A stretch of 7,110 bases of DNA, from positions 1 through 7,110 of the forward strand of contig JACRBO010000080.1 of NCBI GenBank assembly GCA_016219235.1, in the 5' to 3' direction. The notes beneath the pieces are model-generated. The model worked only from the letters and a program-made list of their open reading frames with translations, had not been told where the DNA came from and did not search any database. Both the position numbers and the translations under genes were made by a program. This document shows, piece by piece, positions 1 to 5,901 of the stretch. Source of the stretch: Chloroflexota bacterium (GTDB lineage: Bacteria; Chloroflexota; Anaerolineae; Fen-1058). Position 1 is the first letter of the stretch; each line of letters begins with the position of its first letter.

Positions 1-1440
1 GCTGTCTTGCAGCACGATGCCGATCTGCCGGCGCAGCGACGCCGTCTGCACGTCGCGCACGTCGAGACCGTCGATCTTCACCGCGCCGCCCGTCACATCG
101 TAGAAGCGCGGCAGCAGGTTGATGATGGTCGTCTTGCCCGCACCCGTCGGGCCGACCACCGCGATCATTTGCCCCGGCTCGGCCTTGAAGTCGATGCCGC
201 ACAGCACAGGCACACCCTTTTCGTATTCGGCATGCGTGTCGATAAACTCGACCGTGCCCTGAATCTTAGGCATGGCCCGCGCATTCGGTTTGTCTTGCAC
301 GGCAGGCACTTCATCGAGCAGGCTGAAGATGCGCTCGCCGCCCGCGATGGCGCTCTGGATGTTGGTCCACAACACCGCGATCTGCTGGATGGGTTGATTG
401 AAGCGCTGCGAGTACGCGATGAAGGTGATCACCAACCCGAGCGAGACCGTCGTGCCAAACAGGTCTTGATTGCGCAAGACCAGGAAGCCGCCCACCCCGG
501 CGACTAAAGCCAGCGCCGCATAGCCCAGTGCTTCCAGCGTCGGCGCGAGGGCCGAAGTGAAGGCGACCGCGCGGATGTTGGCGTCACGATTGGCCGCATT
601 CACGTCGCGGAAGTTCTCGATGTTTTCCTGCTCGCGGCTGAAGGCTTGCACTTCGCGCACACCGGCGATGCTCTGCTGCAACTCCGCGTTGACGTCGCCG
701 ATAGCCGATCGGGTCTTGCGAAAAGCCTTGCGCGCCTGATCGGAGAACCAGCGCGTGGCAATCCACATCAACGGCGCCATCGCCAGACTGATCAGCGCGA
801 ACGGCACATTTTTGCTGAGCATGTTGTAGGCGATCCACACCAGCAGCAGCAAGCCGCTGACGACGTTGACCAGCGCAAAGCTGATCGCCTGCTCGATCGT
901 CGAGGAGTCATTCGTAATGCGGCTCATCAAGTTACCGGCTTCGTTCTCCGCATAGTAACTCAGCGACAGGCGATGCAGATGATTGAACACCCCGGTGCGC
1001 AGCGATGTGAGCACGTGCTGTCCAGCCCAGCTCATCGAGAAGAACGTCAGGCCGGTCGTAACTGCGCCGAGCAGATACAGCCCGATCAGGCGCAGCACGA
1101 TGTTGCCCAGCCCCGCGAGTTTGGCGTCGCTGGTCAGTGTGGCTTTGTCGGCCGATTCAAACCAACATGAACTCGCCGCCGGTTGTGATGGCGCGGTTGA
1201 TGCCGCACCGCCAGCTTGCGCGGACGCGGGCGTAAGATAGCAATCGACCGCCTGTCCCAACAACTCCGGCCCCGTCACCTGCGTCCACGTCGAGATGACG
1301 ACGAGCACCACGGCCAGCAGCAGCATCGGCCAGTATGGCTTGAAATAGCCGCCTAAACGCCGCAGCGTCTCGCCCGTTTTCTTGGGCTTCAGGGTCTCCT
1401 GGCGCAGGATCGCCATTGGCCCATGTCCACCACCCATCAT
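1..1440 (-). CDS. ABC exporter half-transporter, second subunit (3' end outside window)
   Basis: This is a fused membrane and ATPase subunit of a type IV (ABCB-like) exporter, the likely partner of the half-transporter encoded just upstream. I translated 480 in-frame codons to the window edge with no stop. About six membrane segments lie within residues 39-345. The nucleotide-binding domain begins near residue 396, with A-loop Tyr406, Walker A GPTGAGKT at 430-437 and Q-loop Gln478 in IGIVLQDS. The signature motif, Walker B and H-loop fall outside the window. The first external loop is long (about residues 66-110), Ala/Ser-rich, and carries Cys67 and Cys92. The start at 1440 overlaps the upstream stop as ATGA. 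It is supported by GGAGG (1448-1452) seven bases upstream; the next codon is also ATG. By family logic this should be the subunit with the catalytic Glu and His. Multidrug or lipid export is inferred; the substrate is unknown. Confidence 0.93.
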   Translation of the reverse strand, partial: MMGGGHGPMAILRQETLKPKKTGETLRRLGGYFKPYWPMLLLAVVLVVISTWTQVTGPELLGQAVDCYLTPASAQAGGAASTAPSQPAASSCWFESADKATLTSDAKLAGLGNIVLRLIGLYLLGAVTTGLTFFSMSWAGQHVLTSLRTGVFNHLHRLSLSYYAENEAGNLMSRITNDSSTIEQAISFALVNVVSGLLLLVWIAYNMLSKNVPFALISLAMAPLMWIATRWFSDQARKAFRKTRSAIGDVNAELQQSIAGVREVQAFSREQENIENFRDVNAANRDANIRAVAFTSALAPTLEALGYAALALVAGVGGFLVLRNQDLFGTTVSLGLVITFIAYSQRFNQPIQQIAVLWTNIQSAIAGGERIFSLLDEVPAVQDKPNARAMPKIQGTVEFIDTHAEYEKGVPVLCGIDFKAEPGQMIAVVGPTGAGKTTIINLLPRFYDVTGGAVKIDGLDVRDVQTASLRRQIGIVLQDS

Positions 1441-3404
1441 CGTTGCACCTCCACGGCCGCTACCGCCGCCAACGGCGCTTCATCGACGATCGGCTGTTCA
1501 GCCGCCGGCTCCTCAGCCGCCACATCCGCCACCAACTGCGATTGATAAATCTGCGCGTAAATCTCGCTGTCTTCCATCAAGTCCTCGTGCGTGCCGCGCG
1601 CGACGATCGCACCCTTGTCCAACACCAGAATCTGATCGGCGTTGAGGACGGTGCTGATGCGCTGCGCGATGACGAAACTCGTGCGGCCCTTCATCAACCG
1701 ATCGAGCGCGTGCTGAATCTTCGCTTCCGTCACGAGGTCAACGCTGCTGGTTGAATCGTCCAGCACCAGAATGTGTGGATCGAGCAGCAGCGCGCGCGCG
1801 ATGGCGATGCGTTGCTTTTGCCCACCGCTCAGCGTCGAGCCGCGTTCCCCGACGGGCGTCGCGTAGCCTTCGGGAAATTCCAGAATGAAGTCGTGAGCGG
1901 CGGCCGCCTTCGCGGCTGCGATCACTTCTTCATCGGTGGCGTCTGATCGCCCGAAGGCGATGTTATCGCGAATGGTGCCGCTGAACAGATTGGTCTCTTG
2001 CAGCACGATGCCGATCTGCGTGCGTAAAGAATCGATCGTGACGTCGCGCAGATCGTGACCGTCGATCGTGATCTGGCCTTCGACGGGGTCGTAGAAGCGC
2101 GGCAGCAGGTTGATGATCGTCGTCTTGCCGCTGCCGGTTGCGCCGAGCAGGGCGATGGTCTGGCCGGGCTGCGCCTCAAACGAGACTTTGTTCAGCACCG
2201 GCGCGCCGCCGCCCGGATACCGGAAGGTGACATTCTTAAACGCGACCCGGCCCTTGATTTCAGGCAGTGTGATCGCATTCGGCTTATCGACCACGTCGCT
2301 CTTCGCGTCGAGGATTTCGAAGATGCGGCTGGCCGAGGCGGCCGCCTGCGACATCTGCGTGATGATCATACCCAACATCGCGATCGGGAAGAAGACGAAG
2401 GCCAGATACAGGCTGAATTGCTGCCACTCGCCGATCGACAACGTCTGGTTGATGATCTGCGTGCCGCCCGCATACATGACCGCCGCCTGCCCAAAGTTCG
2501 CGATCAGGAAGATCATCGGGAACAGGAACGTGAACACGCGCGCGACCTTGATGCCTTGCTGCATCAGCGAGTCGGCGGACCGCTCGAACTTCACCTGTTC
2601 CTGCGGCTCGCGCGCGAAGGCCTTGACGACTTTGATGCCGGCCAGATTTTCCTGTAAGATCGTGTTGAGGCTCGACAGGCGGCGCTGTATCTCGCCGAAC
2701 AACGGCTGGCTGATCGTGCCGAAGACCATGAACAGCGCCAGCGCGATCGGGAGCGTGGGCAGCACCACCAGCGTCAACTGGAAATTGGTCGTCAGCAAAA
2801 TGATCAGCGTACCCGTTACCAGCACCAACGCTTGCAGGGCCATCAGCAGACCCTGCCCGATAAACACCCGGACTTTTTCGACGTCGTCGGTGGCGCGGAT
2901 CATCAACTGGCCGGTCTGGTTCTTGTCGTGGTAACTGAACGACAGGCGCTGAATTTTGGCGAACAGATCGTTGCGCATGTCAAAGGCCATGCTCTGCGAC
3001 AGGCGCTCCGCATTGTAGGCTTGCAAGAACGCGAAGAGGCCGCGCACGCTGGCAAACACGACGATGGCGATGCCGGCGGCGATCAAACCGGATTCGGCGT
3101 TGTCGCGATAGTTGACGAATTGATCCTGCGTCCAGCTGGCCTGCTCCAAAATTCCCGGCAGCATTTGCGCGGGCGCTTGCGTCAACTTCGACGCGATGAC
3201 GCCGTTGGTCACAGAGTCGATGATGCTGCGCACCAGCGTCGGCACGACCAACTGCGCCAGCGTTGCCACAAAGAGCGCGCCATACGCAATGACCATGATC
3301 TGGCGGTAATGCCCCAGATACTTGAAGGCCCGCCGCAGCGCGCCGAAATCGGCTTTAGGCCGCTCGGCGCGAAGCGTGCCGTTTCTACTTGAATGTCCCA
3401 TCAT
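1437..3404 (-). CDS. ABC exporter half-transporter with degenerate ATP site (heterodimer subunit)
   Basis: This 655-residue fused transmembrane and ATPase subunit probably pairs with the next gene's product in the cytoplasmic membrane to pump hydrophobic compounds out. An N-terminal domain of about six membrane segments (residues 37-347) precedes the ATPase domain. That domain has A-loop Tyr396, Walker A GATGSGKT (421-428), Q-loop Gln469, signature LSGGQ (525-529) and Walker B ILVLDD (545-550). Asp550 stands where the catalytic Glu normally is, the D-loop reads SSVD, and Gln581 replaces the switch His (VIAQRIST). These changes match the non-catalytic subunit of TM287/288-type heterodimers. 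An Ala/Glu/Pro-rich tail (about 625-655) extends beyond the usual end, and the first external loop is long (about 66-103). The gene overlaps tetR by 4 nt (ATGA). AAGGAG (3418-3423) is 13 nt from the ATG, rather far, so translational coupling is likely. The substrate cannot be read from the sequence. Confidence 0.96.
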   Translation of the reverse strand: MMGHSSRNGTLRAERPKADFGALRRAFKYLGHYRQIMVIAYGALFVATLAQLVVPTLVRSIIDSVTNGVIASKLTQAPAQMLPGILEQASWTQDQFVNYRDNAESGLIAAGIAIVVFASVRGLFAFLQAYNAERLSQSMAFDMRNDLFAKIQRLSFSYHDKNQTGQLMIRATDDVEKVRVFIGQGLLMALQALVLVTGTLIILLTTNFQLTLVVLPTLPIALALFMVFGTISQPLFGEIQRRLSSLNTILQENLAGIKVVKAFAREPQEQVKFERSADSLMQQGIKVARVFTFLFPMIFLIANFGQAAVMYAGGTQIINQTLSIGEWQQFSLYLAFVFFPIAMLGMIITQMSQAAASASRIFEILDAKSDVVDKPNAITLPEIKGRVAFKNVTFRYPGGGAPVLNKVSFEAQPGQTIALLGATGSGKTTIINLLPRFYDPVEGQITIDGHDLRDVTIDSLRTQIGIVLQETNLFSGTIRDNIAFGRSDATDEEVIAAAKAAAAHDFILEFPEGYATPVGERGSTLSGGQKQRIAIARALLLDPHILVLDDSTSSVDLVTEAKIQHALDRLMKGRTSFVIAQRISTVLNADQILVLDKGAIVARGTHEDLMEDSEIYAQIYQSQLVADVAAEEPAAEQPIVDEAPLAAVAAVEVQR

Positions 3405-4003
3405 AGTATTTGTCTTTCTCCTTGACGACTCAACCCATGTAAGAATAGATCGACGACCGTTTCAATTTCCGCCGGCGCGATCCGGCTTCGTTTGCCGGTC
3501 TGGCCGTTGTGCGTCAGCGCGATGATCATGCCGTGCAGCAGGGCCGCGTACAACTGCACGTCGCCGGGTGCTATCTCGCCGGCGGCCTGCGCGGCCGCCA
3601 GGCGCTGCACCAGTGGCAACAGCAGTTGCTGGCGCATCTCCGTGAACAGCCGCTGCCCGCGCCCGGCTTCGATCTGTTTCATATCACGCCACAGTGTCTG
3701 AAACGACTGACGGTGTTCGCACATGATGGCCGAATAGCGTGCGACCAGCTGCACCAGATCCGATCGCAAATCGCCCGGCCCGTCGGCCGCGGCCTGCAAT
3801 GATGCGAGGGTTCGTTCGTGATCGCGCCGTAGCATCGCCAGAAACAAATCTTCCTTGTTCTTGAAGTGATAGTACAACGCCGCATTCGTCATGCCGCAGG
3901 CTTGCGCGATGTCGCGGATGGACACTTCCTTATAGCCTTGCTGGCTAAAGAGTTTGGCGGAGGTTGTCAGAATGGCTTCGCGTCCGCCGGAATCGGGTGG
4001 CAT
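3401..4003 (-). CDS. TetR/AcrR-family transcriptional repressor
   Basis: This 200-residue protein is the usual length for TetR-family one-component regulators. The N-terminal DNA-binding domain is clear: a helix with ILTTSAKLFSQQGY (11-24), then a helix-turn-helix SIRDIAQACGMTNAALYYHF (28-47) with the typical YYHFKNKEDLF ending. Residues of about 55-195 form the variable helical ligand-binding and dimerisation domain. The start at 4003 has an excellent ribosome binding site, AAGGAG, five bases upstream. It is the first gene of an operon with two ABC exporter genes, and its stop overlaps the next start as ATGA. A strong promoter and a palindrome overlapping the expected transcription start lie about 210-270 bp upstream. 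I infer that it represses its own operon and is released by a compound the exporter removes. The ligand is unknown. Confidence 0.95.
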   Translation of the reverse strand: MPPDSGGREAILTTSAKLFSQQGYKEVSIRDIAQACGMTNAALYYHFKNKEDLFLAMLRRDHERTLASLQAAADGPGDLRSDLVQLVARYSAIMCEHRQSFQTLWRDMKQIEAGRGQRLFTEMRQQLLLPLVQRLAAAQAAGEIAPGDVQLYAALLHGMIIALTHNGQTGKRSRIAPAEIETVVDLFLHGLSRQGERQIL

Positions 4004-4008
4004 AGGTA

Positions 4009-4014
4009 CTCCTT
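4009..4014 (-). promoter_or_regulatory. Ribosome binding site of tetR
   Basis: AAGGAG lies five bases before the ATG at 4003 and fixes that start. It sits immediately after the last, degenerate copy (4016-4022) of the leader heptad array, so folding of the array could affect its accessibility. Confidence 0.85.
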
Positions 4015-4015
4015 G

Positions 4016-4085
4016 AATTGGAGGTTGGAAACTGGAGGTTAGAAGTTGGAGGTTGGAAACTAGAGGTTAGAAGTTGGGGGTTGGA
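4016..4085 (+). repeat. Heptad repeat array, left arm (GGTTGGA orientation)
   Basis: Nine in-register 7-bp units occupy 4023-4085: ggttgga, aactgga, ggttaga, agttgga, then ggttgga, aactaga, ggttaga, agttggg, ggttgga. A tenth, weaker unit (aattgga) sits at 4016-4022. The units form a higher-order 28-bp tandem duplication (4023-4050 and 4051-4078) differing at two bases. The arm is the inverse complement of the TCCAAC-type right arm, and the two are separated by a 24-nt spacer (4086-4109). No reading frame or CRISPR structure explains it. Confidence 0.93.
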
Positions 4086-4109
4086 GGCGCTTAGTTTGGC
4101 CGTCGCTGC

Positions 4110-4214
4110 TCCAACATCTAATCTCTAACATCCAACATCCAACATCCAACATCCAACTTCCAACATCCAACTTCCAACATCCAACATCCAACATCCAACA
4201 TCCAACTTCCAACT
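4110..4214 (+). repeat. Heptad repeat array, right arm (TCCAACa/t orientation)
   Basis: Fifteen perfectly phased 7-bp units run from 4110 to 4214. Nine are tccaaca and four are tccaact; the second and third are the variants tctaatc and tctaaca. The last unit runs straight into the palindromic operator, whose first base is 4214. In tetR-operon RNA this arm comes first and can pair with the left arm. Counting heptad by heptad from the loop over nine units, 45 of 63 positions are Watson-Crick complementary. Confidence 0.95.
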
Positions 4215-4231
4215 TACCAAACGTTCAGTAA
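4214..4231. promoter_or_regulatory. Palindromic operator, probable TetR autoregulation site
   Basis: The 18-bp site TTACCAAACGTTCAGTAA is a near-perfect palindrome: TTAC, two bases, AACGTT, two bases, GTAA, with 14 of 18 positions symmetric. Size and symmetry fit a TetR-family dimer site. It starts only a few bases downstream of the predicted transcription start (about 4234), an ideal place to block initiation or clearance. Assignment to the TetR protein encoded here is inferred from position. Confidence 0.72.
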
Positions 4232-4240
4232 ACGATAGAG

Positions 4241-4269
4241 AGTGTACCCGATGAACCATAACCTGTCAA
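4241..4269 (-). promoter_or_regulatory. Sigma70-type promoter of the tetR-ABC exporter operon
   Basis: On the minus strand a perfect -35 box TTGACA (4269-4264) is followed after exactly 17 bp by the -10 box TACACT (4246-4241). The expected start is near 4234, giving a leader of about 230 nt before tetR. It lies downstream of the terminator of the preceding gene, making the tetR operon an independent transcription unit. Confidence 0.8.
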
Positions 4270-4363
4270 CTGATCGAATCGACAGGCCGCCAGTGAGGTC
4301 CGGCTCGACGGGGATTCTGCCTGAAGATTGTGACTTCAATGTGAAGAGAATGTGGAGGTTATG

Positions 4364-4407
4364 CAAGACAAAAGGCCCGGCGCGCCTGTAGACGCATCGG
4401 GCCGGGC
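4364..4407 (-). terminator. Intrinsic terminator of the flavoprotein gene
   Basis: Read on the minus strand, GCCCGGC (4407-4401) pairs with GCCGGGC (4381-4375), with extra GCG/CGC pairing inside. The hairpin is followed by the T-rich run CTTTTGTCTT (4374-4365). It starts 16 bp after the stop codon of the flavoprotein gene. This is a standard Rho-independent terminator and separates that gene from the tetR operon. The remaining bases 4270-4363 hold nothing I can recognise. Confidence 0.85.
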
Positions 4408-4422
4408 AAAGCAAATTGCCAC

Positions 4423-5808
4423 TTAAGAAGGCTGTGACGCGGGTGCGCCGCGTACGGTCGATCGGGTTGGCGTGGCGCGTCCGGCGCGCAGCACGCGCCA
4501 TAGAATGCGTGGCCGCATCAGACTGGGCGCGGGCTTCATCAAATTCATCACTTCCAGAAAAGCGCGGCCAACCACGGGATCGGTATGCGAGGCCGCATTC
4601 ACCCGCGACACATATGCATTGATGAAATCGGTGCCGGGCTGCTTGGGGCCGGTGGTTTCTGGAAAGCGGAAGTCTTCGCCGGCCGTCATTTGCCACGGCA
4701 GATCGATCACTCTGGCGCTGCGTTTGAAGTAGCGTTGCGCCAACCCGGCCAACGTCGCGCGTTCGCTTAACACCCGATCAAGTTCAGCCGCCTGCATCGC
4801 CGCCGACGTCATCCCCTGTCCGTACACCGGATTGAAACTGCACACCGCATCGCCGATGACCAGATAACCTTCCGGGAAGCGATCCAGTTTCTCGTAATGA
4901 CGGCGCAGGTTCGAGGGTAGTTTGTAGGTGATGATGTCGCCCAGCGGTTCTAACTTGAGCAGCATTTGATAAATATCAGGCGCGGCCAGAGTGCGCGCGT
5001 ATTCCAGAAAGCCGCGTTCGTCGGTCGGCGCGTGATCGCCCGCCCAACCGCCCAGCGTCACGATCCAGCGATCATCTTCGATGGGGAACATGAAGCCGCT
5101 GCGCTTGTGATGCGGCGCGTCCGGCGACACCATGAGCAGCTTCGCGCCGATGAGATCGAAGTCTTCCGGCCGGCGGCGATACACGCGGGTGGCGTAGCCC
5201 ACATCGACCTTGATCACACTTTCGGGCGGGCGCACGTAGCCTAACGCCTCCAGCCACTTTGGCGAAGATGATCCGCGCCCGCTGGCATCCACCACCAGAT
5301 CGGCGCTCAAGATTTCTTCGCGGCCCGCCTCGGCGCGGTGCTGTACGTTGACGCCGATCACGCGCGATCGATCCGGCGCAGCGATCGGGCCTTTCACATC
5401 GCACTCGTCGATCACGCGCACGTTGGGCAGACGCATCACGCGTTCGCGGATCGTCCATTCGAGCATGGGGCGACTCATCAACACGCCGTTCAGGCCACTG
5501 TCAAATTGCAGGCGATAGCCGCCGTTCGTGTACCAGCGCATGACCTGCCCCATATCGCCGATGATGGCCCCGCGACTTTGCAGCGCTTGCGGCAGATCGG
5601 GGAAGTAGCGCGTCATGATTTCGAGGCCCTTGCCCAGCAGGCCGTGCAGGTGACGCGCCTGCGGCTGGCCTTTGCGCGCTTCAGGGCGATCGGTTACGGC
5701 GTCCCGCTCAATGATGGTCACTTGCGCGAAATGCTCGCTCAGTACGCGCGCGACCATGAGGCCGGCCAGACTGCCGCCGATTACGATCGCGTGAGGGTAT
5801 TTGGACAT
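4423..5808 (-). CDS. FAD-dependent monooxygenase-like oxidoreductase (PHBH-type fold)
   Basis: This 461-residue cytoplasmic flavoprotein belongs to the class A (p-hydroxybenzoate hydroxylase-like) monooxygenases. The Rossmann dinucleotide motif is GGSLAG (11-16), with the ribose-binding acidic residue in IIERD (32-36). A QARHLHG segment (50-56) follows. The DG-type motif is DASGRGS (174-180) and the GD motif YLVIGDAVCSFNPVYGQG spans 315-332, so both FAD-binding signatures are intact. The last ~75 residues form the extra helical tail seen in this subfamily, often annotated only as 2-polyprenyl-6-methoxyphenol hydroxylase-like. The start at 5808 has AAGGAG seven bases upstream. It is monocistronic: its own promoter region precedes it and a terminator follows. 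A hydroxylase or epoxidase using NAD(P)H and O2 is likely. The substrate cannot be told; a geranylgeranyl-reductase-like or halogenase-like role is less likely. Confidence 0.88.
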   Translation of the reverse strand: MSKYPHAIVIGGSLAGLMVARVLSEHFAQVTIIERDAVTDRPEARKGQPQARHLHGLLGKGLEIMTRYFPDLPQALQSRGAIIGDMGQVMRWYTNGGYRLQFDSGLNGVLMSRPMLEWTIRERVMRLPNVRVIDECDVKGPIAAPDRSRVIGVNVQHRAEAGREEILSADLVVDASGRGSSSPKWLEALGYVRPPESVIKVDVGYATRVYRRRPEDFDLIGAKLLMVSPDAPHHKRSGFMFPIEDDRWIVTLGGWAGDHAPTDERGFLEYARTLAAPDIYQMLLKLEPLGDIITYKLPSNLRRHYEKLDRFPEGYLVIGDAVCSFNPVYGQGMTSAAMQAAELDRVLSERATLAGLAQRYFKRSARVIDLPWQMTAGEDFRFPETTGPKQPGTDFINAYVSRVNAASHTDPVVGRAFLEVMNLMKPAPSLMRPRILWRVLRAGRATPTRSTVRGAPASQPS

Positions 5809-5809
5809 G

Positions 5810-5841
5810 CTGTGTCTCCTTAGTGTGGTCTTGAGACACAG
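5810..5841. promoter_or_regulatory. Perfect 9-bp inverted repeat over start region and RBS of the flavoprotein gene
   Basis: CTGTGTCTC (5810-5818) and GAGACACAG (5833-5841) are exact inverse complements separated by 14 bp. One arm overlaps the end of the -10 box and the expected transcription start. The other includes part of the AAGGAG ribosome binding site (5816-5821) and ends one base before the ATG. Because one arm is probably at or upstream of the start of the RNA, a repressor operator is more likely than an RNA hairpin. Confidence 0.6.
5816..5821 (-). promoter_or_regulatory. Ribosome binding site of the flavoprotein gene
   Basis: AAGGAG lies seven bases before the ATG at 5808 and supports that start. 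Its last three bases, GAG, belong to the 3' arm of the perfect inverted repeat. Confidence 0.8.
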
Positions 5842-5898
5842 TATATGGATTGCGCTGTTCAGTTTACAGTTCAGGAAGTGCTCAGTTTTTGCTCAGTT
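5840..5898 (-). promoter_or_regulatory. Promoter with four phased CTGARC direct repeats
   Basis: On the minus strand the order is CTGAGC, 5 bp, CTGAGC, 5 bp, CTGAAC, 6 bp, CTGAAC, 11 bp, TATACT. The repeats are spaced 11, 11 and 12 bp, on one face of the helix, and the -10 box TATACT is at 5845-5840. No good -35 box is visible 16-18 bp upstream. This layout resembles activator sites of OmpR/PhoB-type regulators, where 11-bp direct repeats replace the -35 region. The regulator is not identifiable here. Confidence 0.55.
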
Positions 5899-5901
5899 GC
5901 C

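Larger units (their letters stand above)
4016..4214 (-). other. Predicted long hairpin in the tetR operon leader
   Basis: The two heptad arms face each other around a 24-nt loop (4086-4109), so the leader RNA can fold into a stem of at least nine heptads (63 bp, about 71% paired before G-U pairs). The pairing stays in register throughout. The third heptad from the loop carries a tctaac variant in both arms, keeping the pairs intact. The structure fills essentially the whole untranslated region between operator and ribosome binding site. What it does is unknown: possible roles include transcript stability, attenuation, or none. Confidence 0.6.

Noticed and set aside
100..2129. Near-identical 39-bp stretches in the two ABC genes (100-138 and 2091-2129, one mismatch), possible gene conversion.
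   Set aside because: They encode the conserved segment from Walker A to LLPRFYD; shared codon preference in a conserved motif explains most of it, and the flanks diverge.
7..3392. Several plus-strand open frames of 80-270 codons across the ABC exporter genes.
   Set aside because: They are antisense to genes with clear family motifs, have Arg/His/Asp-rich low-complexity translations, and lack matching ribosome binding sites.
4110..4214. The heptad array considered as a CRISPR array.
   Set aside because: Units are contiguous 7-mers with no unique spacers of 25-40 bp and no Cas gene nearby.
4214..4696. A 160-codon minus-strand open frame crossing the operator, promoter and the flavoprotein 3' end.
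   Set aside because: It runs through the terminator and promoter and is out of frame with the well-supported flavoprotein gene; there is no recognisable domain.
4423..5808. The flavoprotein as a tryptophan-halogenase-type enzyme.
   Set aside because: I do not see the WxWxIP motif or the halogenase-type lysine context; the GD and DG motifs fit PHBH-type monooxygenases better.
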